Below are positions 9,157-18,794 of a stretch of 64,000 nucleotides of DNA, piece by piece. A model generated the notes under the pieces. It was not told where the DNA came from. It was given only the letters and a program-made list of their open reading frames with translations, and ran no database searches. Every line of letters starts with the position of its first letter. Position 1 is the first letter of the stretch. Source of the stretch: Methylovulum psychrotolerans. GTDB taxonomy: Bacteria; Pseudomonadota; Gammaproteobacteria; Methylococcales; Methylomonadaceae. The position numbers and the translations under genes were made by a program. The DNA lies in contig NZ_PGFZ01000001.1 of the NCBI RefSeq assembly GCF_002923755.1, positions 590,146-654,145 on the forward strand, given 5' to 3'.

Positions 9157-10653
9157 ATGTCCGAAATACAACAAGACGAACAAGAACAGATTAAACAACG
9201 CCGTAGTAAACTCAATGAGTTACGCGAGAGCAGCATTGCCTTCCCCACCGATTTCCGCCGTGATACCATCGCGGGCGACTTGCTTGCCCACTATGCCGAC
9301 AAAACCAAGGAAGAGCTGGAAGCCGAACCGTTACGCGTAAAACTGGCCGGGCGCATTATGACCCGGCGGGTCATGGGCAAGGCCAGCTTTTGCCATATCC
9401 AGGACATGTCCGGTAAAATCCAATTGTATGTCACCCGTGATGCCTTACCGGAAAGCTTTTACAACGAGCAATTTAAAAAATGGGATATCGGTGACATTAT
9501 CGGTGCCGAAGGCGTGTTGTTTAAAACCCAAACCGACGAGCTAAGCGTTAAGGTCGACGGTATCCGCTTGTTGACCAAAGCCTTACGCCCCTTGCCGGAA
9601 AAATTCCACGGCATAGCGGATCAAGAAATCAAATACCGCCAACGGTATTTGGACTTGATTATGAGCCAAGACTCGCGCAACACCTTTTTTATCCGCTCGA
9701 AAATCGTCGCTTATATCCGCCAATTTCTGCTTGAGCGGCAATTTTTAGAAGTGGAAACGCCAATGATGCAGGTGATTCCCGGTGGGGCGACGGCGCGGCC
9801 TTTTACCACCCATCATAACGCCTTAGACATGGATATGTTTTTGCGTATCGCCCCGGAACTGTATCTCAAGCGCTTGGTAGTCGGTGGTTTTGAGCGGGTC
9901 TTTGAAATCAACCGCAACTTCCGTAACGAAGGCTTATCGACCCGCCATAACCCCGAATTTACCATGTTGGAGTTTTATCAGGCCTATGCGGAATATCAGG
10001 ATTTGATGGACTTGACCGAAGCCATGCTGCGCGGCATTGCCGAAACCGTGGTCGGGCATACCGTCATTACCTATCAGGGTGAAGAATACGATTTTGGCAA
10101 ACCGTTCCAACGCCTGACCGTTGTCGAATCCATCCTGCATTTTAATCCAGAATTGACGGCGGCAGACTTAGCGACCCGTGCAGCTGCGGCAGCCGTTGCC
10201 GAAAAGCTGCGGATTCCGGTCAAAGAAGGCTATGGCCTGGGCAAAATCCAGATTGAAATCTTTGAAAAAACCGTTGAAAGCCGCTTAATGCAGCCGACCT
10301 TTATCACCGCATACCCAGTGGAAGTGTCGCCCTTGGCAAGACGTAACGACAACGACCCGCATGTGACCGACCGTTTCGAGTTTTTTGTCGGTGGCCGTGA
10401 AATCGCCAACGGTTTTACCGAGTTGAACGATGCCGAAGACCAAGCCGCACGCTTCCAAAAACAAGTGGAAGAAAAAGAAGCGGGTGACGATGAAGCCATG
10501 CACTTTGATGCCGACTACATCGTCGCCTTAGAACATGGTATGCCGCCTACGGCAGGCGAAGGTATCGGCATTGACCGCTTGGTGATGCTATTTACCGACT
10601 CGCCCTCTATCCGTGATGTGCTGCTGTTCCCGCACATGCGCCCTAAGCTGTAA
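9157..10653 (+). CDS. lysS: Lysyl-tRNA synthetase, class II
   Basis: Charges tRNA-Lys. 498 residues with the class IIb layout. An OB-fold anticodon-binding domain spans about 60-165 ([21 protein letters not shown]). It is followed by motif 1 (LEVETPMMQ with the GGATARPF block), motif 2 ([22 protein letters not shown]) and motif 3 ([15 protein letters not shown]). All signature residues are present. A rho-independent terminator follows, so this closes the transcription unit. Confidence 0.98.
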   Translation: MSEIQQDEQEQIKQRRSKLNELRESSIAFPTDFRRDTIAGDLLAHYADKTKEELEAEPLRVKLAGRIMTRRVMGKASFCHIQDMSGKIQLYVTRDALPESFYNEQFKKWDIGDIIGAEGVLFKTQTDELSVKVDGIRLLTKALRPLPEKFHGIADQEIKYRQRYLDLIMSQDSRNTFFIRSKIVAYIRQFLLERQFLEVETPMMQVIPGGATARPFTTHHNALDMDMFLRIAPELYLKRLVVGGFERVFEINRNFRNEGLSTRHNPEFTMLEFYQAYAEYQDLMDLTEAMLRGIAETVVGHTVITYQGEEYDFGKPFQRLTVVESILHFNPELTAADLATRAAAAAVAEKLRIPVKEGYGLGKIQIEIFEKTVESRLMQPTFITAYPVEVSPLARRNDNDPHVTDRFEFFVGGREIANGFTELNDAEDQAARFQKQVEEKEAGDDEAMHFDADYIVALEHGMPPTAGEGIGIDRLVMLFTDSPSIRDVLLFPHMRPKL

Positions 10654-10675
10654 CGCCAATAAATCTGTCAAAAAT

Positions 10676-10706
10676 AGCCCCGCATGGGTTTTGCCGGGCT
10701 GTTTTT
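10676..10706 (+). terminator. Terminator after lysS
   Basis: AGCCC (10676-10680) and GGGCT (10696-10700) form a stem with further partial pairing inside, followed by GTTTTT. It lies 23 bases beyond the lysS stop. Confidence 0.75.
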
Positions 10707-10766
10707 GAAATAGTATCGTGAGGCGGTTTCCTTGGAGCGCGTGCATTTTGCCTGCGTTTCAAATCC

Positions 10767-13367
10767 TTAGTTATCCATAGCCTGATCAAGCCAACGCCTT
10801 TGGAACTCATCAGCGGGCAGCGGCGGCGAAAGGTAATAGCCTTGGATCAGGTGGCAACCGTAAGACCGTAACAACGCCAACTGGGATTCAGTTTCAACCC
10901 CTTCGGCAACAACTGTCATCTTGAGTATTTCCCCTAAAGAGACGATAGTCTTAATAAATGCCGCTTCCTTGGAAGCAGGATCTCCGGTATAGGCCTGTAT
11001 GAAAGAGCGGTCGATTTTAAGAGTTTGGAGGGGTAGTTTTTGCAAACAGGATAAAGAAGAATAACCTGTGCCGAAATCATCCATCGCGACATGGATACCC
11101 CGTTCGCGGACTTGGCGCAACCGTCTGGTGGCCTTTTCGACATCCAGCATGATTAAGTTTTCCGTCACTTCCAATTCAATCCATTCGGGTTTGGTTCCGG
11201 TTTCGGCCAGAATACGGTCAAGCACGGCAATAAAGTCATCGGCCAACAGTTGCCGGGGCGAGAGGTTGATCGCCGTCCGAAACCCTGGCTGTTTATCCGC
11301 CCAGAGCTTGGCTTGCAAACAGGCGGTCTTGAGTATCCATGTGCCGAGCGGAATGATTAACGCGGTTTCCTCGGCGAGGGCAATAAAACGGTCGGGGGGT
11401 ATCATGCCGAAACCGGGACGTTGCCAGCGGACTAAGGCCTCCGCACCTATTACGCGTAAAGAACAATCGGCTTTAGGTTGATAATAAAGCCGAAATTCTT
11501 CTTGTTCTATCGCCAACCGTAAAGCATTTTCCAACAAAAGCCTTTGCTGGGCGGCCTCATTCATCCCCGCTTCAAAATATTGGAACATACCCCGGCCTTT
11601 GGCTTTGGACGCATACATGGCGGTATCCGCATGCTTGGTCAGGGTGTCGAAATCATTGCCGTCATCGGGGAAAACGGCTATGCCGATGCTGACCCCGATG
11701 TAGACGGTATGTTCGCCAATTTGCACCGGACCGGATATGACCTCAAGCAGTTTCTGGGCTAGCTCAGTGGCGGGGCCGATACCGGATAAGCCCGGCAAGA
11801 TGATAGTGAACTCATCGCCACCCAGACGGGCTACGGTATCTGTTTGGCGCAGGCAGCTTTGGATCCGCACGGCGATGGCCTGTAATAAACTGTCCCCCGC
11901 CCAATGTCCGAACGAGTCATTGATAATCTTAAAGCGATCCAAATCCAGAAAAAACACCGCGACACGGCTATTGTTGCATTGTGCCAAAAAAATTTCGTGT
12001 TCAAAACGGTCTCTAAACAGCAAGCGGTTAGGAAGATGGGTCAGCACATCGTAATGCGCCAGTTGTTTAAGCTCTTCTTCCGTCCGCTTCTGGTGGCTGA
12101 TGTCCGTGGAAATGGCTACATAATGGGTCAGTTCATTGCGTTCGTCGGTGACGGCGTTGATGCTCAGCAGCATCGGGCAGAATTCGCCGTTTTTTCGCCG
12201 ATCCCAGATCTCCCCTTTCCAAACCCCTTTGTCCAATAGGGTTTGCCATAAGCTTTGGTAAAACGCCTTATCATGGAGTCTCGATTTCAAGATCCGGGTA
12301 TTTTGACCCAATATTTCAGAACGCCCATAGCCAGTGATTGCGCAGAATGCAGCATTGACTTCCAAGAAAACGCCTTGCGGATCGGTGATAAAAATAGCCG
12401 CACTGCTGGTTTCGAAAACTTTAGCGCTCAGCCGCAGTCGGGTTTCCCGATTTTTCAATTCGGTGATGTCTAACGCCGTTATGACTGCACCTTCCAATTT
12501 CCCCTGCCTGCCATGCAGCAAACTACTTTTTAGCCAATAGATAGAAGAAGGATGGTCTTGATTTTTTTTTAACAGCCCATGTTCACCGCTATAGTTTCCA
12601 TACAGCCGGATGGTTTCCAGCAACACGGAGCGGACAGTCCACGGCAAAGCGGGTAATTGCCCGGCAAGTTGCTGGCGTTCGGTAGAGGATAACAAGTCGT
12701 CAATGTCGGTTCCTAGCAACTCCGCTTCGGAAAAGCCCAATTCGCGCCCGGCTGCCATATTTAGCCGGAGAATCTGGCCTTTGGTGTTAATGACTAATAG
12801 GAGATCGTCAATAGTATCTGTGATGCGCTCGACAAAGTGACTAAGTGCCTGCTGTTGCTGCACCTTCTCTTTAAGCTTAGCCGTTTGTTGTTCAGATTCG
12901 CAAAGCATGGCATTCATGCTTTGGGTGATGACTAAGATTTGCCTTTCCTGTTTAAGGTTAGCCAATCTTAGGCTAGCGATTTCTTCCTGCAATTGTGCCA
13001 GTCTTTCCCCAGTGCCGGGACTTTGGCTTTCGGCCACTGTTAACGGCAGGGTACCGCTCAAGGACATCCAAAATCGTCCCCCCTCTTCTTTGACATGGAA
13101 TCCTGACGTTTTCAGGTCGATACGCAAGCTATGCGCCGGACAAACAAGGCGGTCGCCATTGGGCAAAGAGCATTGTGTCAGGTTATAGCCTTCATGAGGA
13201 CAGAGGGCGGGAATGGCCCGAAAAGTATCCTGAAGTTTGAAAATCAGAACATCAATAGGCTGGTGACCATTTGGCAACCATAACCGGCCTGCCCAGCGCG
13301 GCGGTTCAGTTGTATCGAGAAATGTCACCGATTCGACAACGGCATAGTGAATATTTTGCTGACTCAT
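10767..13367 (-). CDS. Rieske-PAS-PAS-GGDEF-EAL c-di-GMP protein
   Basis: An 866-residue signalling protein. Residues 1-110 form a Rieske [2Fe-2S] domain with both ligand pairs intact (C56-P-H58 and C76-P-A-H79). A coiled-coil linker (about 115-175) and two PAS domains (about 180-300 and 310-425) follow. Next comes a GGDEF diguanylate cyclase domain with intact RLGGDEF, then an EAL phosphodiesterase domain with intact EALVRW and DDFGTGYSS. No membrane segment is seen, so it should be cytoplasmic. Its ATG overlaps the stop of the hydrogenase protease gene (ATGA), so it is the last gene of the hydrogenase operon. Inference: electrons from H2 oxidation reach the Rieske cluster and tune c-di-GMP synthesis or breakdown. 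The net activity cannot be predicted. Confidence 0.93.
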   Translation of the reverse strand: MSQQNIHYAVVESVTFLDTTEPPRWAGRLWLPNGHQPIDVLIFKLQDTFRAIPALCPHEGYNLTQCSLPNGDRLVCPAHSLRIDLKTSGFHVKEEGGRFWMSLSGTLPLTVAESQSPGTGERLAQLQEEIASLRLANLKQERQILVITQSMNAMLCESEQQTAKLKEKVQQQQALSHFVERITDTIDDLLLVINTKGQILRLNMAAGRELGFSEAELLGTDIDDLLSSTERQQLAGQLPALPWTVRSVLLETIRLYGNYSGEHGLLKKNQDHPSSIYWLKSSLLHGRQGKLEGAVITALDITELKNRETRLRLSAKVFETSSAAIFITDPQGVFLEVNAAFCAITGYGRSEILGQNTRILKSRLHDKAFYQSLWQTLLDKGVWKGEIWDRRKNGEFCPMLLSINAVTDERNELTHYVAISTDISHQKRTEEELKQLAHYDVLTHLPNRLLFRDRFEHEIFLAQCNNSRVAVFFLDLDRFKIINDSFGHWAGDSLLQAIAVRIQSCLRQTDTVARLGGDEFTIILPGLSGIGPATELAQKLLEVISGPVQIGEHTVYIGVSIGIAVFPDDGNDFDTLTKHADTAMYASKAKGRGMFQYFEAGMNEAAQQRLLLENALRLAIEQEEFRLYYQPKADCSLRVIGAEALVRWQRPGFGMIPPDRFIALAEETALIIPLGTWILKTACLQAKLWADKQPGFRTAINLSPRQLLADDFIAVLDRILAETGTKPEWIELEVTENLIMLDVEKATRRLRQVRERGIHVAMDDFGTGYSSLSCLQKLPLQTLKIDRSFIQAYTGDPASKEAAFIKTIVSLGEILKMTVVAEGVETESQLALLRSYGCHLIQGYYLSPPLPADEFQRRWLDQAMDN

Positions 13368-13816
13368 TCAGAAACAAGGCTGCATATCAGGCGGATGGTA
13401 TCAGGTATGGCCTGTGCGGTAGTGTCGGACAGGCCGGAATAAAAAGGGCTGGCACCAGCTATTTCGACACCGACAATTATAATAGCCGGCAACGGCTGGC
13501 GGATGACCTTAAGAGCTTCCAGCAAATAGGGGATTCCCAAACCATGGCCCGTCAGCCGCTGAGGGTTTTCGGCCAAATCTTCCGGCCTCAATAGGCAAAT
13601 TTCGCCGACATCCCCAAAATTGCTGAGGGCATCGACCAGAACCGCCTTATCGCAATGTTCCAGAAACCGGAGCGCGTTCAAACCTGCTATCCCTGCATTA
13701 AACACCTTGATGGTGTCTGGCCATGCCAATTGGCACAATTGTGTATAAACGTGGCTACCAAAACCATCATCACCATGCAGTTCGTTACCGAAACAGACTA
13801 TATGGCATGTCTCCAT
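13364..13816 (-). CDS. [NiFe] hydrogenase maturation protease
   Basis: 150 residues from the ATG at 13816, one base after the large-subunit stop. It is a HyaD/HupD/HoxW-type endopeptidase that trims the C-terminus of the large subunit after nickel insertion. The signature GNELHGDDGFG with the nickel-sensing acidic residues is present near the N-terminus, and VLVDAL and GHGLG follow. It overlaps the downstream Rieske-GGDEF-EAL gene by four bases. Its presence argues that the neighbouring large subunit is processed. Confidence 0.92.
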   Translation of the reverse strand: METCHIVCFGNELHGDDGFGSHVYTQLCQLAWPDTIKVFNAGIAGLNALRFLEHCDKAVLVDALSNFGDVGEICLLRPEDLAENPQRLTGHGLGIPYLLEALKVIRQPLPAIIIVGVEIAGASPFYSGLSDTTAQAIPDTIRLICSLVSE

Positions 13817-13817
13817 A

Positions 13818-15356
13818 TTAAAGCCATAATGTTGTGCGTTTGCCTGTATCGAGCACATGCACGGTGCAGACCAGACACGGGTCGTGTGAGCGGATAATAT
13901 GGCCTATTTCCACCAAATCCTCAGGGTCATCGACCGCCAGACCGAGCAAACTGCTCTCCCAATGCCCATGCCGGCCTTCGCTATCCTTAGGCGATGCGTT
14001 CCAAGCGGTTGGCGTGACGACTTGATAACGGCTAATAACGCCGTCGGTGATTTGCACCCAATGACCCAATGCCCCGCGTGCCGCCGTTACCAAACCAAAG
14101 CCTTCGCCGTCCGGAATATCTTTTTCCGGGGGGTTAATGATATGCGGGGCGTTAGGGTGCGCCGCTAATTGGTGCAGGGTTTCGCGCATTTTCAGCAACA
14201 GCCGGGCGGTACGGTGTAAGCGGGCGAATTGGCGTAGCCAAGCATTGCCGCCTTCGGCCTGATACAGCGAACAGATCAATGCCTCACCATTAATGAGGGC
14301 ATCGGCCAAGGGGCCGGTTTGCACGACTTTATTTTGATAACGGGGAGCCTTACACCAAGTATAGCGGTCAGAATGGGGTTGATAATCAGGAATGGTTTGC
14401 CCCTGAAACGGATGGCGGCCGCCTGCATAAGGTTGAAACCAAGAATAGCGCACATGTTCGGTAATCTCGGCTTGCTCAAACGCTTCGATAATACCCGTAT
14501 CGCCATTAAGGAAACCGGCCTTGAACAAGCGTTGGTGCTGTGGCGGGAAAGTGCCGGCAGCGTCCGGGTCGTCATAAGCGCCATAACTGAGCATGTGCGG
14601 CGTTCCGAACCCTACGCGGTGTAGGCCGATATCGCGGCTCATTTGGGTGAACAGTCCGATGGCGCTGTCTGCATGGCTGCCTTTTGCGGTTAGCCAAGCG
14701 AAGAAGTCATCAGCCGATTGCAACGCCAACCAAGTTTCTAGGTCGCCCCCCAATACCATCTGCTCAAAGCCACGGGTCAGCTTATTGACAATAGACAGGC
14801 TATCAATAATGTGGCGCTGGCTTGCCGGGGTCGTTACCCCTCCGGGTAACATATAAGAGGAGTGTGGCCATTGGCCGCCAAATAGGGCGATTATCTCGAC
14901 GATATGGCGCGAATATTCGAGGGCGCCGCAGTGCGCCCAGCCTTTGAACGGCAGAAAAGCCGCCCGGGCTTTTTCATAAAGCGGTTTATGGCGATATTTG
15001 GGATGACAAAAGTCCGCCGTGAAGAACAGGAAGGATTGCCGCAAATCGCTTTGCACCGTTTCGGCCATCAAGCACAGGTTGCGGATACGGACTGCGGCCG
15101 GCGGTACGGGGATACGCCCGACTTGTTCTAGTGCCAGCACCGCCGCATTTAATTGCGCCGTGCCGCAGATGCCGCAGATGCGTGGCGTAATCACCAGAGC
15201 ATCTTTCGGATTCCGATCCACAAGAATTTGCTCGAACCCCCTATAGAGGGAACCGATACAGCGGGCATCGACGATTTTGCCGTCTTCCAATTCCAACTGG
15301 AAATCCAAATCGCCTTCAACGCGGTTCAGATCAATTTGGATGGTTCTTCTGGACAT
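13818..15356 (-). CDS. [NiFe] hydrogenase large subunit, group-2-like
   Basis: 512 residues carrying the NiFe active site. The L1 motif RICGICG has C61 and C64. The L2 motif DPCLVCTVH has C494, C497 and H500, followed by a 12-residue tail that the adjacent protease could remove. No Tat signal is seen, consistent with a cytoplasmic enzyme. It lies two bases downstream of the small subunit. Overall style (RNRVEGDLD-type start, short L1) is that of group 2 uptake or sensory enzymes such as HupL/HoxC. I place it provisionally with the putative sensory group 2c because of the linked GGDEF-EAL gene. Confidence 0.93.
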   Translation of the reverse strand: MSRRTIQIDLNRVEGDLDFQLELEDGKIVDARCIGSLYRGFEQILVDRNPKDALVITPRICGICGTAQLNAAVLALEQVGRIPVPPAAVRIRNLCLMAETVQSDLRQSFLFFTADFCHPKYRHKPLYEKARAAFLPFKGWAHCGALEYSRHIVEIIALFGGQWPHSSYMLPGGVTTPASQRHIIDSLSIVNKLTRGFEQMVLGGDLETWLALQSADDFFAWLTAKGSHADSAIGLFTQMSRDIGLHRVGFGTPHMLSYGAYDDPDAAGTFPPQHQRLFKAGFLNGDTGIIEAFEQAEITEHVRYSWFQPYAGGRHPFQGQTIPDYQPHSDRYTWCKAPRYQNKVVQTGPLADALINGEALICSLYQAEGGNAWLRQFARLHRTARLLLKMRETLHQLAAHPNAPHIINPPEKDIPDGEGFGLVTAARGALGHWVQITDGVISRYQVVTPTAWNASPKDSEGRHGHWESSLLGLAVDDPEDLVEIGHIIRSHDPCLVCTVHVLDTGKRTTLWL

Positions 15357-15358
15357 AA

Positions 15359-16300
15359 CTAAGGATCCATCGTCTTGTTCAGCACCCGTTCGGGCGCGGC
15401 TTCATGGGCCAAGCTTTTGTAAGCCATATAATTAGCCCGTTCTACGCCCATCGGCAAATGTACCGGAATGCTGCCAATTTTTTCGGTATCGAACAAATCA
15501 TGATCCAACGGAAAGTCAGGAGAAGTGCAGCCGAAACACGGCACACCCGCGCGGGTCTTGCTGCTGCGGCCATTCCACAGTTCGGTATTGCAAATCGCCA
15601 TCGTGACCGGCCCTTGGCAACCCAGATTAAAAAACATGCAGGCTTTTCCGCCGAATGCGGCGTCTTCCACATCGTATTCATGGTATTCGTTACGCGTACA
15701 GCCCTGATGCACCGTGGTATTGAAAAAGACTTTAGGACGGTTAATATGGTCCAGTTCCACCGGAAGCCCCATTGCCAGCATGGCCAGCGTTTTGGTCATG
15801 GCATTGGGATGGGCGGGGCAACCTGAGATATTAATGACCGGCAAACCCTTACGCGAACGCCAATCTACCGACAATAAGCCGCCGGGGGATTTTTTGTCGA
15901 ACTGTAAACCGAGGCAGTCAGTAGGATTGGGCGGGGCGGAATGGACACCGCCATAAGCCGCACAAGTGCCTAATGCCACAACATATTCCGCTTTTTCGGC
16001 CAGTTCCCTAACCAAACTCATTTTTGAACGCCCACGATAAGGATCGTACATGCCCGAACCATCCGGGCCGGTGATGATACTGCCTTCAATACATAAAATA
16101 TCGAGGGTTTGTTGTCCTGCGAGAATGGCTTCGATTAATGTTTCCAGCCGCCCCGTCGGTTCCATAGATAAAGAAGGTTGCCAGAGCATTTGTATACCGT
16201 ATTCATCCACAAGTTCTTCCACTGACGGGCTGTCGGCACAAAGAATCGACATAGTATCGCCACCGCAGGAACCCGTTTGCAGCCAAAGTAACGTTGTCAT
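15359..16300 (-). CDS. [NiFe] hydrogenase small subunit, group-2-like
   Basis: 313 residues from ATG at 16300, which has AAGGAG six bases upstream; longer in-frame starts run through that ribosome site. There is no twin-arginine signal peptide, so it is cytoplasmic. Cluster ligands visible: proximal C12 followed by D15 instead of the usual second cysteine (SCGGDTM), then Cys in LGTCAAYGG and SGCPAHP. The distal and medial sets lie in HQGC, KAC, LGCQGP and VPCFGC. The first gene of a four-gene operon running leftward. An Asp near the proximal cluster is known from some O2-tolerant enzymes, so oxygen tolerance is plausible but inferred. Confidence 0.93.
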   Translation of the reverse strand: MTTLLWLQTGSCGGDTMSILCADSPSVEELVDEYGIQMLWQPSLSMEPTGRLETLIEAILAGQQTLDILCIEGSIITGPDGSGMYDPYRGRSKMSLVRELAEKAEYVVALGTCAAYGGVHSAPPNPTDCLGLQFDKKSPGGLLSVDWRSRKGLPVINISGCPAHPNAMTKTLAMLAMGLPVELDHINRPKVFFNTTVHQGCTRNEYHEYDVEDAAFGGKACMFFNLGCQGPVTMAICNTELWNGRSSKTRAGVPCFGCTSPDFPLDHDLFDTEKIGSIPVHLPMGVERANYMAYKSLAHEAAPERVLNKTMDP

Positions 16301-16490
16301 AACCATCTCCTTGAGACTATTCGCCAGAAATACTACCCGCCAAGCCTTTTTAGCCTTAACAACATTAAAAACCATGCTTGTGGCCGATACATTACAAGCT
16401 TAAGCAAGTATTAGTATTTTAACCGCTATCGAAATTATCTATAAGATATTATTAATTTTCAAGTTTTTTCGGCAATAAGCTTAAACACAT

Positions 16491-17147
16491 TTACAAAAAA
16501 TCGCCTGACCCTTCTTTCGCCGCACAGACAGCAACCCATTGCCCTAACGTAGCAAAAGTAGCGGTTGCCGAAGCCAATACGGCATTGATCTCCGCCTCTG
16601 GTTGGGAGTCAAAACATTGCGTCATTAAAACGGCAAAACCGCGCCATTGCGTTTCTAAATCCGCCCCATAACAATGGTAAAAATTCAATGCTGAGCTAAC
16701 ATCATCACCTAATTGTTGGCTTAAATGCCGGCCTATCACCCGACCGCCCAATAACGAGCCTTCTAAGACATACAATGCACCCATTTTTTGGGCAAACGTT
16801 GTCAAATCGGGTAATGCTTCGCAGATAGGCAAGTTGCCAGCACTATTAATGCCCAAAACGTTTAGATCTTGTTGCAACAAATGGGTTTTGCGGCGATAGA
16901 GCAATTGGCTATGCAGTTCGGTGGGTAAATTATCAAATAACAGAGGTTCTATGCCAGAAAAGTAACCGTAAAAATAGCTTAACAACTGGGCATATTCGTT
17001 TAAACGATAATCTTTGGCAAATAAGCGTTTAAAGCAAGGTGCTTTTTCTAGGTGCTGATGGGCGGCTTGCGTGTCATTTTTTAGGCGCACCATAATATTC
17101 GGGTGATTATTATCGGCGGGAAGGCTTATCGAAGGTTGCGTTTGCAT
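16491..17147 (-). CDS. Biliverdin-producing heme oxygenase
   Basis: 218 residues of the HemO/BphO/HO fold, opening heme to biliverdin with O2 and reduced ferredoxin. The proximal heme ligand is in the T-x3-H-x3-E pattern (T26, H30, E34). The distal helix has the glycine-rich block VLEGSLLGGRVIGRHL typical of bacterial heme oxygenases. It is divergent from the ferredoxin gene (244-bp gap). It supplies biliverdin for the bilin reductase at 26270; no bacteriophytochrome gene is visible nearby. It lies 191 bp upstream of the hydrogenase operon on the same strand, probably as a separate unit. Confidence 0.92.
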   Translation of the reverse strand: MQTQPSISLPADNNHPNIMVRLKNDTQAAHQHLEKAPCFKRLFAKDYRLNEYAQLLSYFYGYFSGIEPLLFDNLPTELHSQLLYRRKTHLLQQDLNVLGINSAGNLPICEALPDLTTFAQKMGALYVLEGSLLGGRVIGRHLSQQLGDDVSSALNFYHCYGADLETQWRGFAVLMTQCFDSQPEAEINAVLASATATFATLGQWVAVCAAKEGSGDFL

Positions 17148-17391
17148 AATTTTACTGTATAAAAATATAAAGACTGCTGGTTAAGGCGCATTTTAAGGGA
17201 TAACATAACCCATAGTTTAGCCTTTAATAGCCCGCATTTGCCAGACCTTGCCAAATTTAAGGGCGTTCAGGTTTTGCAATTCAACAAAAATGCCGCCCCC
17301 CCCGTCTATATTTTAGCCCCGCCTTTAGGTCACCGGCATCCCTATCACCTTGTTAATTATTATTTTAAGCAATACACATAGAGAGGACATA

Positions 17392-17874
17392 ATGGAAGCA
17401 ATAAAAGTAAGGTTTGAAGCCCAAGGCTTGCGCACCGTCGAGGTCATGCCCGAAACCCATTTATTGGACGTACTGCTCGAACGTCATGTTGAAGTGAAGC
17501 AGTTATGTAGCAGACGCGGCCTCTGCGCGACCTGCCATGTTTATGTGACCAAACATCCTGAACAGTTAAGCCCCCCTACGCCCAGAGAAAGCCTGACGTT
17601 AGCGGTATTAACGGGCGCCCAAGCTAATAGCCGCCTTTCTTGCCAAGCCAAAGTCTTGGGTGAAGGGGTAGAAGTGGCGTTACCGGACGGCTTATATATC
17701 GATTCTTTCGAGTCTTTAGAACAGCTAATTGGCCAGCGCACCCAAGTACCCATATTACACCCCGTTACAGGCGATATACTGGTTCCTGCCAATAAAATCA
17801 TTATCCGCTCGATTATTGAAAAATTACAACATTTAAATGTCGATATAGAAAAAGTCAAAAACGGTGACTTATAA
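17392..17874 (+). CDS. [2Fe-2S] ferredoxin, adrenodoxin/plant-type fold
   Basis: 160 residues from the ATG at 17392 (GAGAGG upstream). The N-terminal 100 residues form a beta-grasp ferredoxin with ligands in CSRRGLCATC and a downstream Cys in SRLSCQAKV. A further 55-residue extension follows. Likely electron donor for the divergently encoded heme oxygenase and for the ferredoxin-dependent bilin reductase at 26270; this role is inferred from the neighbourhood. The 3' end (codons for IEKVKN) is part of an 18-bp sequence repeated exactly at 20613-20630. Confidence 0.9.
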   Translation: MEAIKVRFEAQGLRTVEVMPETHLLDVLLERHVEVKQLCSRRGLCATCHVYVTKHPEQLSPPTPRESLTLAVLTGAQANSRLSCQAKVLGEGVEVALPDGLYIDSFESLEQLIGQRTQVPILHPVTGDILVPANKIIIRSIIEKLQHLNVDIEKVKNGDL

Positions 17875-17903
17875 CAACCACCAACGGCACTTGCGTCCGG
17901 GCT

Positions 17904-17927
17904 ACCGTGTAACCGTGTAACCGTGTA
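17904..17927. repeat. Three tandem 8-bp units
   Basis: ACCGTGTA repeated three times without error, shortly after the ferredoxin gene. Beyond it, CTAAAGGCCT (17962-17971) and its exact inverse (18006-18015) form a 10-bp inverted repeat with a 34-base loop, possibly a terminator stem. Confidence 0.8.
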
Positions 17928-18057
17928 ATAGGTACGCGCGGTTAGACCCATCACGCAAAAACTAAAGGCCTATTGCGCCCGCAACTGCTTATACGGCGGA
18001 GCACAAGGCCTTTAGCCGTTTATTGTGTAAAACCGACAGATAACTGACTTATGTCCC

Positions 18058-18465
18058 TTATAACTTCGCCGTTTTCTCATTTAACAATTCCTGCAATTGG
18101 TTGACCCTTCTGACCAATTCATTAATGCGCAATTTTTCTTCGGCGGCGGCCAAAAGCGCTATTTGCTGATGCTCGTTCAGGGCATCAAACACTTCGACAA
18201 TTTTCACGGCCTTATACGGGTCGGCGGCATTCGGACGCGGCTCATCTTCGGTTTTTACCGCAGTCAAAACAAATTTAACATCAAAACCATGCCGAGCCAA
18301 TTGCGCCAAGTGATGCGCAGGCATCTTTACGCCATTTTCCCAAGAAATGACCGACCGTGATGTGACGCTACATAATAAGGCGACATCATACTGGGACAGC
18401 CCCAATCTTAACCTTTCTGTACGAAAGCGGGCGGCCACTTCTTTTATGATGCTTTCTTTCTGCAT
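18058..18465 (-). CDS. XRE-family repressor-like protein, copy A
   Basis: 135 residues. An N-terminal helix-turn-helix of the Cro/C1 type (about 10-65, RLRLGLSQYDVALLCSVTSR and SWENGVKMP) is followed by a linker and a C-terminal leucine-heptad region (EKLRINELVRRVNQLQELL) that probably dimerises. It is nearly identical to the protein at 27335-27763. Palindromes GAAG-N4-CTTC in front of this gene and of the neighbouring gp16-like gene are plausible operators. The pair looks like a phage-derived immunity switch. Confidence 0.85.
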   Translation of the reverse strand: MQKESIIKEVAARFRTERLRLGLSQYDVALLCSVTSRSVISWENGVKMPAHHLAQLARHGFDVKFVLTAVKTEDEPRPNAADPYKAVKIVEVFDALNEHQQIALLAAAEEKLRINELVRRVNQLQELLNEKTAKL

Positions 18466-18506
18466 TTATCTTTATTAACATATGAAATATATTTCTTTAA
18501 ATTCCC

Positions 18507-18518
18507 GAAGAATTCTTC
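18507..18518. promoter_or_regulatory. Possible operator before XRE copy A
   Basis: GAAGAATTCTTC, a perfect 12-bp palindrome about 40 bases upstream of the copy A start. It shares the GAAG-N4-CTTC arms with 18745-18756 and 28351-28362. Confidence 0.5.
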
Positions 18519-18744
18519 ACTTTAGCACCGCTTAATAAAAAACTACCCCTATCGAATTGTCTTAGGCATAAAACCAATAAAAACGCTGGGCAGTGTATTA
18601 ACCAGATAACAATACTTCTCAACCTATCCGAGCATAGCCTCCCCATAACATTTCTCCAGCTTATCCTCAGCCGTTTCGACGTTAACTCCAGATAGTACCT
18701 TCCGACCTCAGGTAATGTTTTCTTCGTATTTTTTGTTGACATGT

Positions 18745-18756
18745 GAAGTATTCTTC
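18745..18756. promoter_or_regulatory. Possible operator before the gp16 pseudogene
   Basis: GAAGTATTCTTC just downstream of a TTGACA (18736-18741), the same arrangement as at 28342-28370 in the intact copy. Confidence 0.5.
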
Positions 18757-18794
18757 TTTAAAGTTCAATGCAAATATCCATTGGCCTAGAACGC

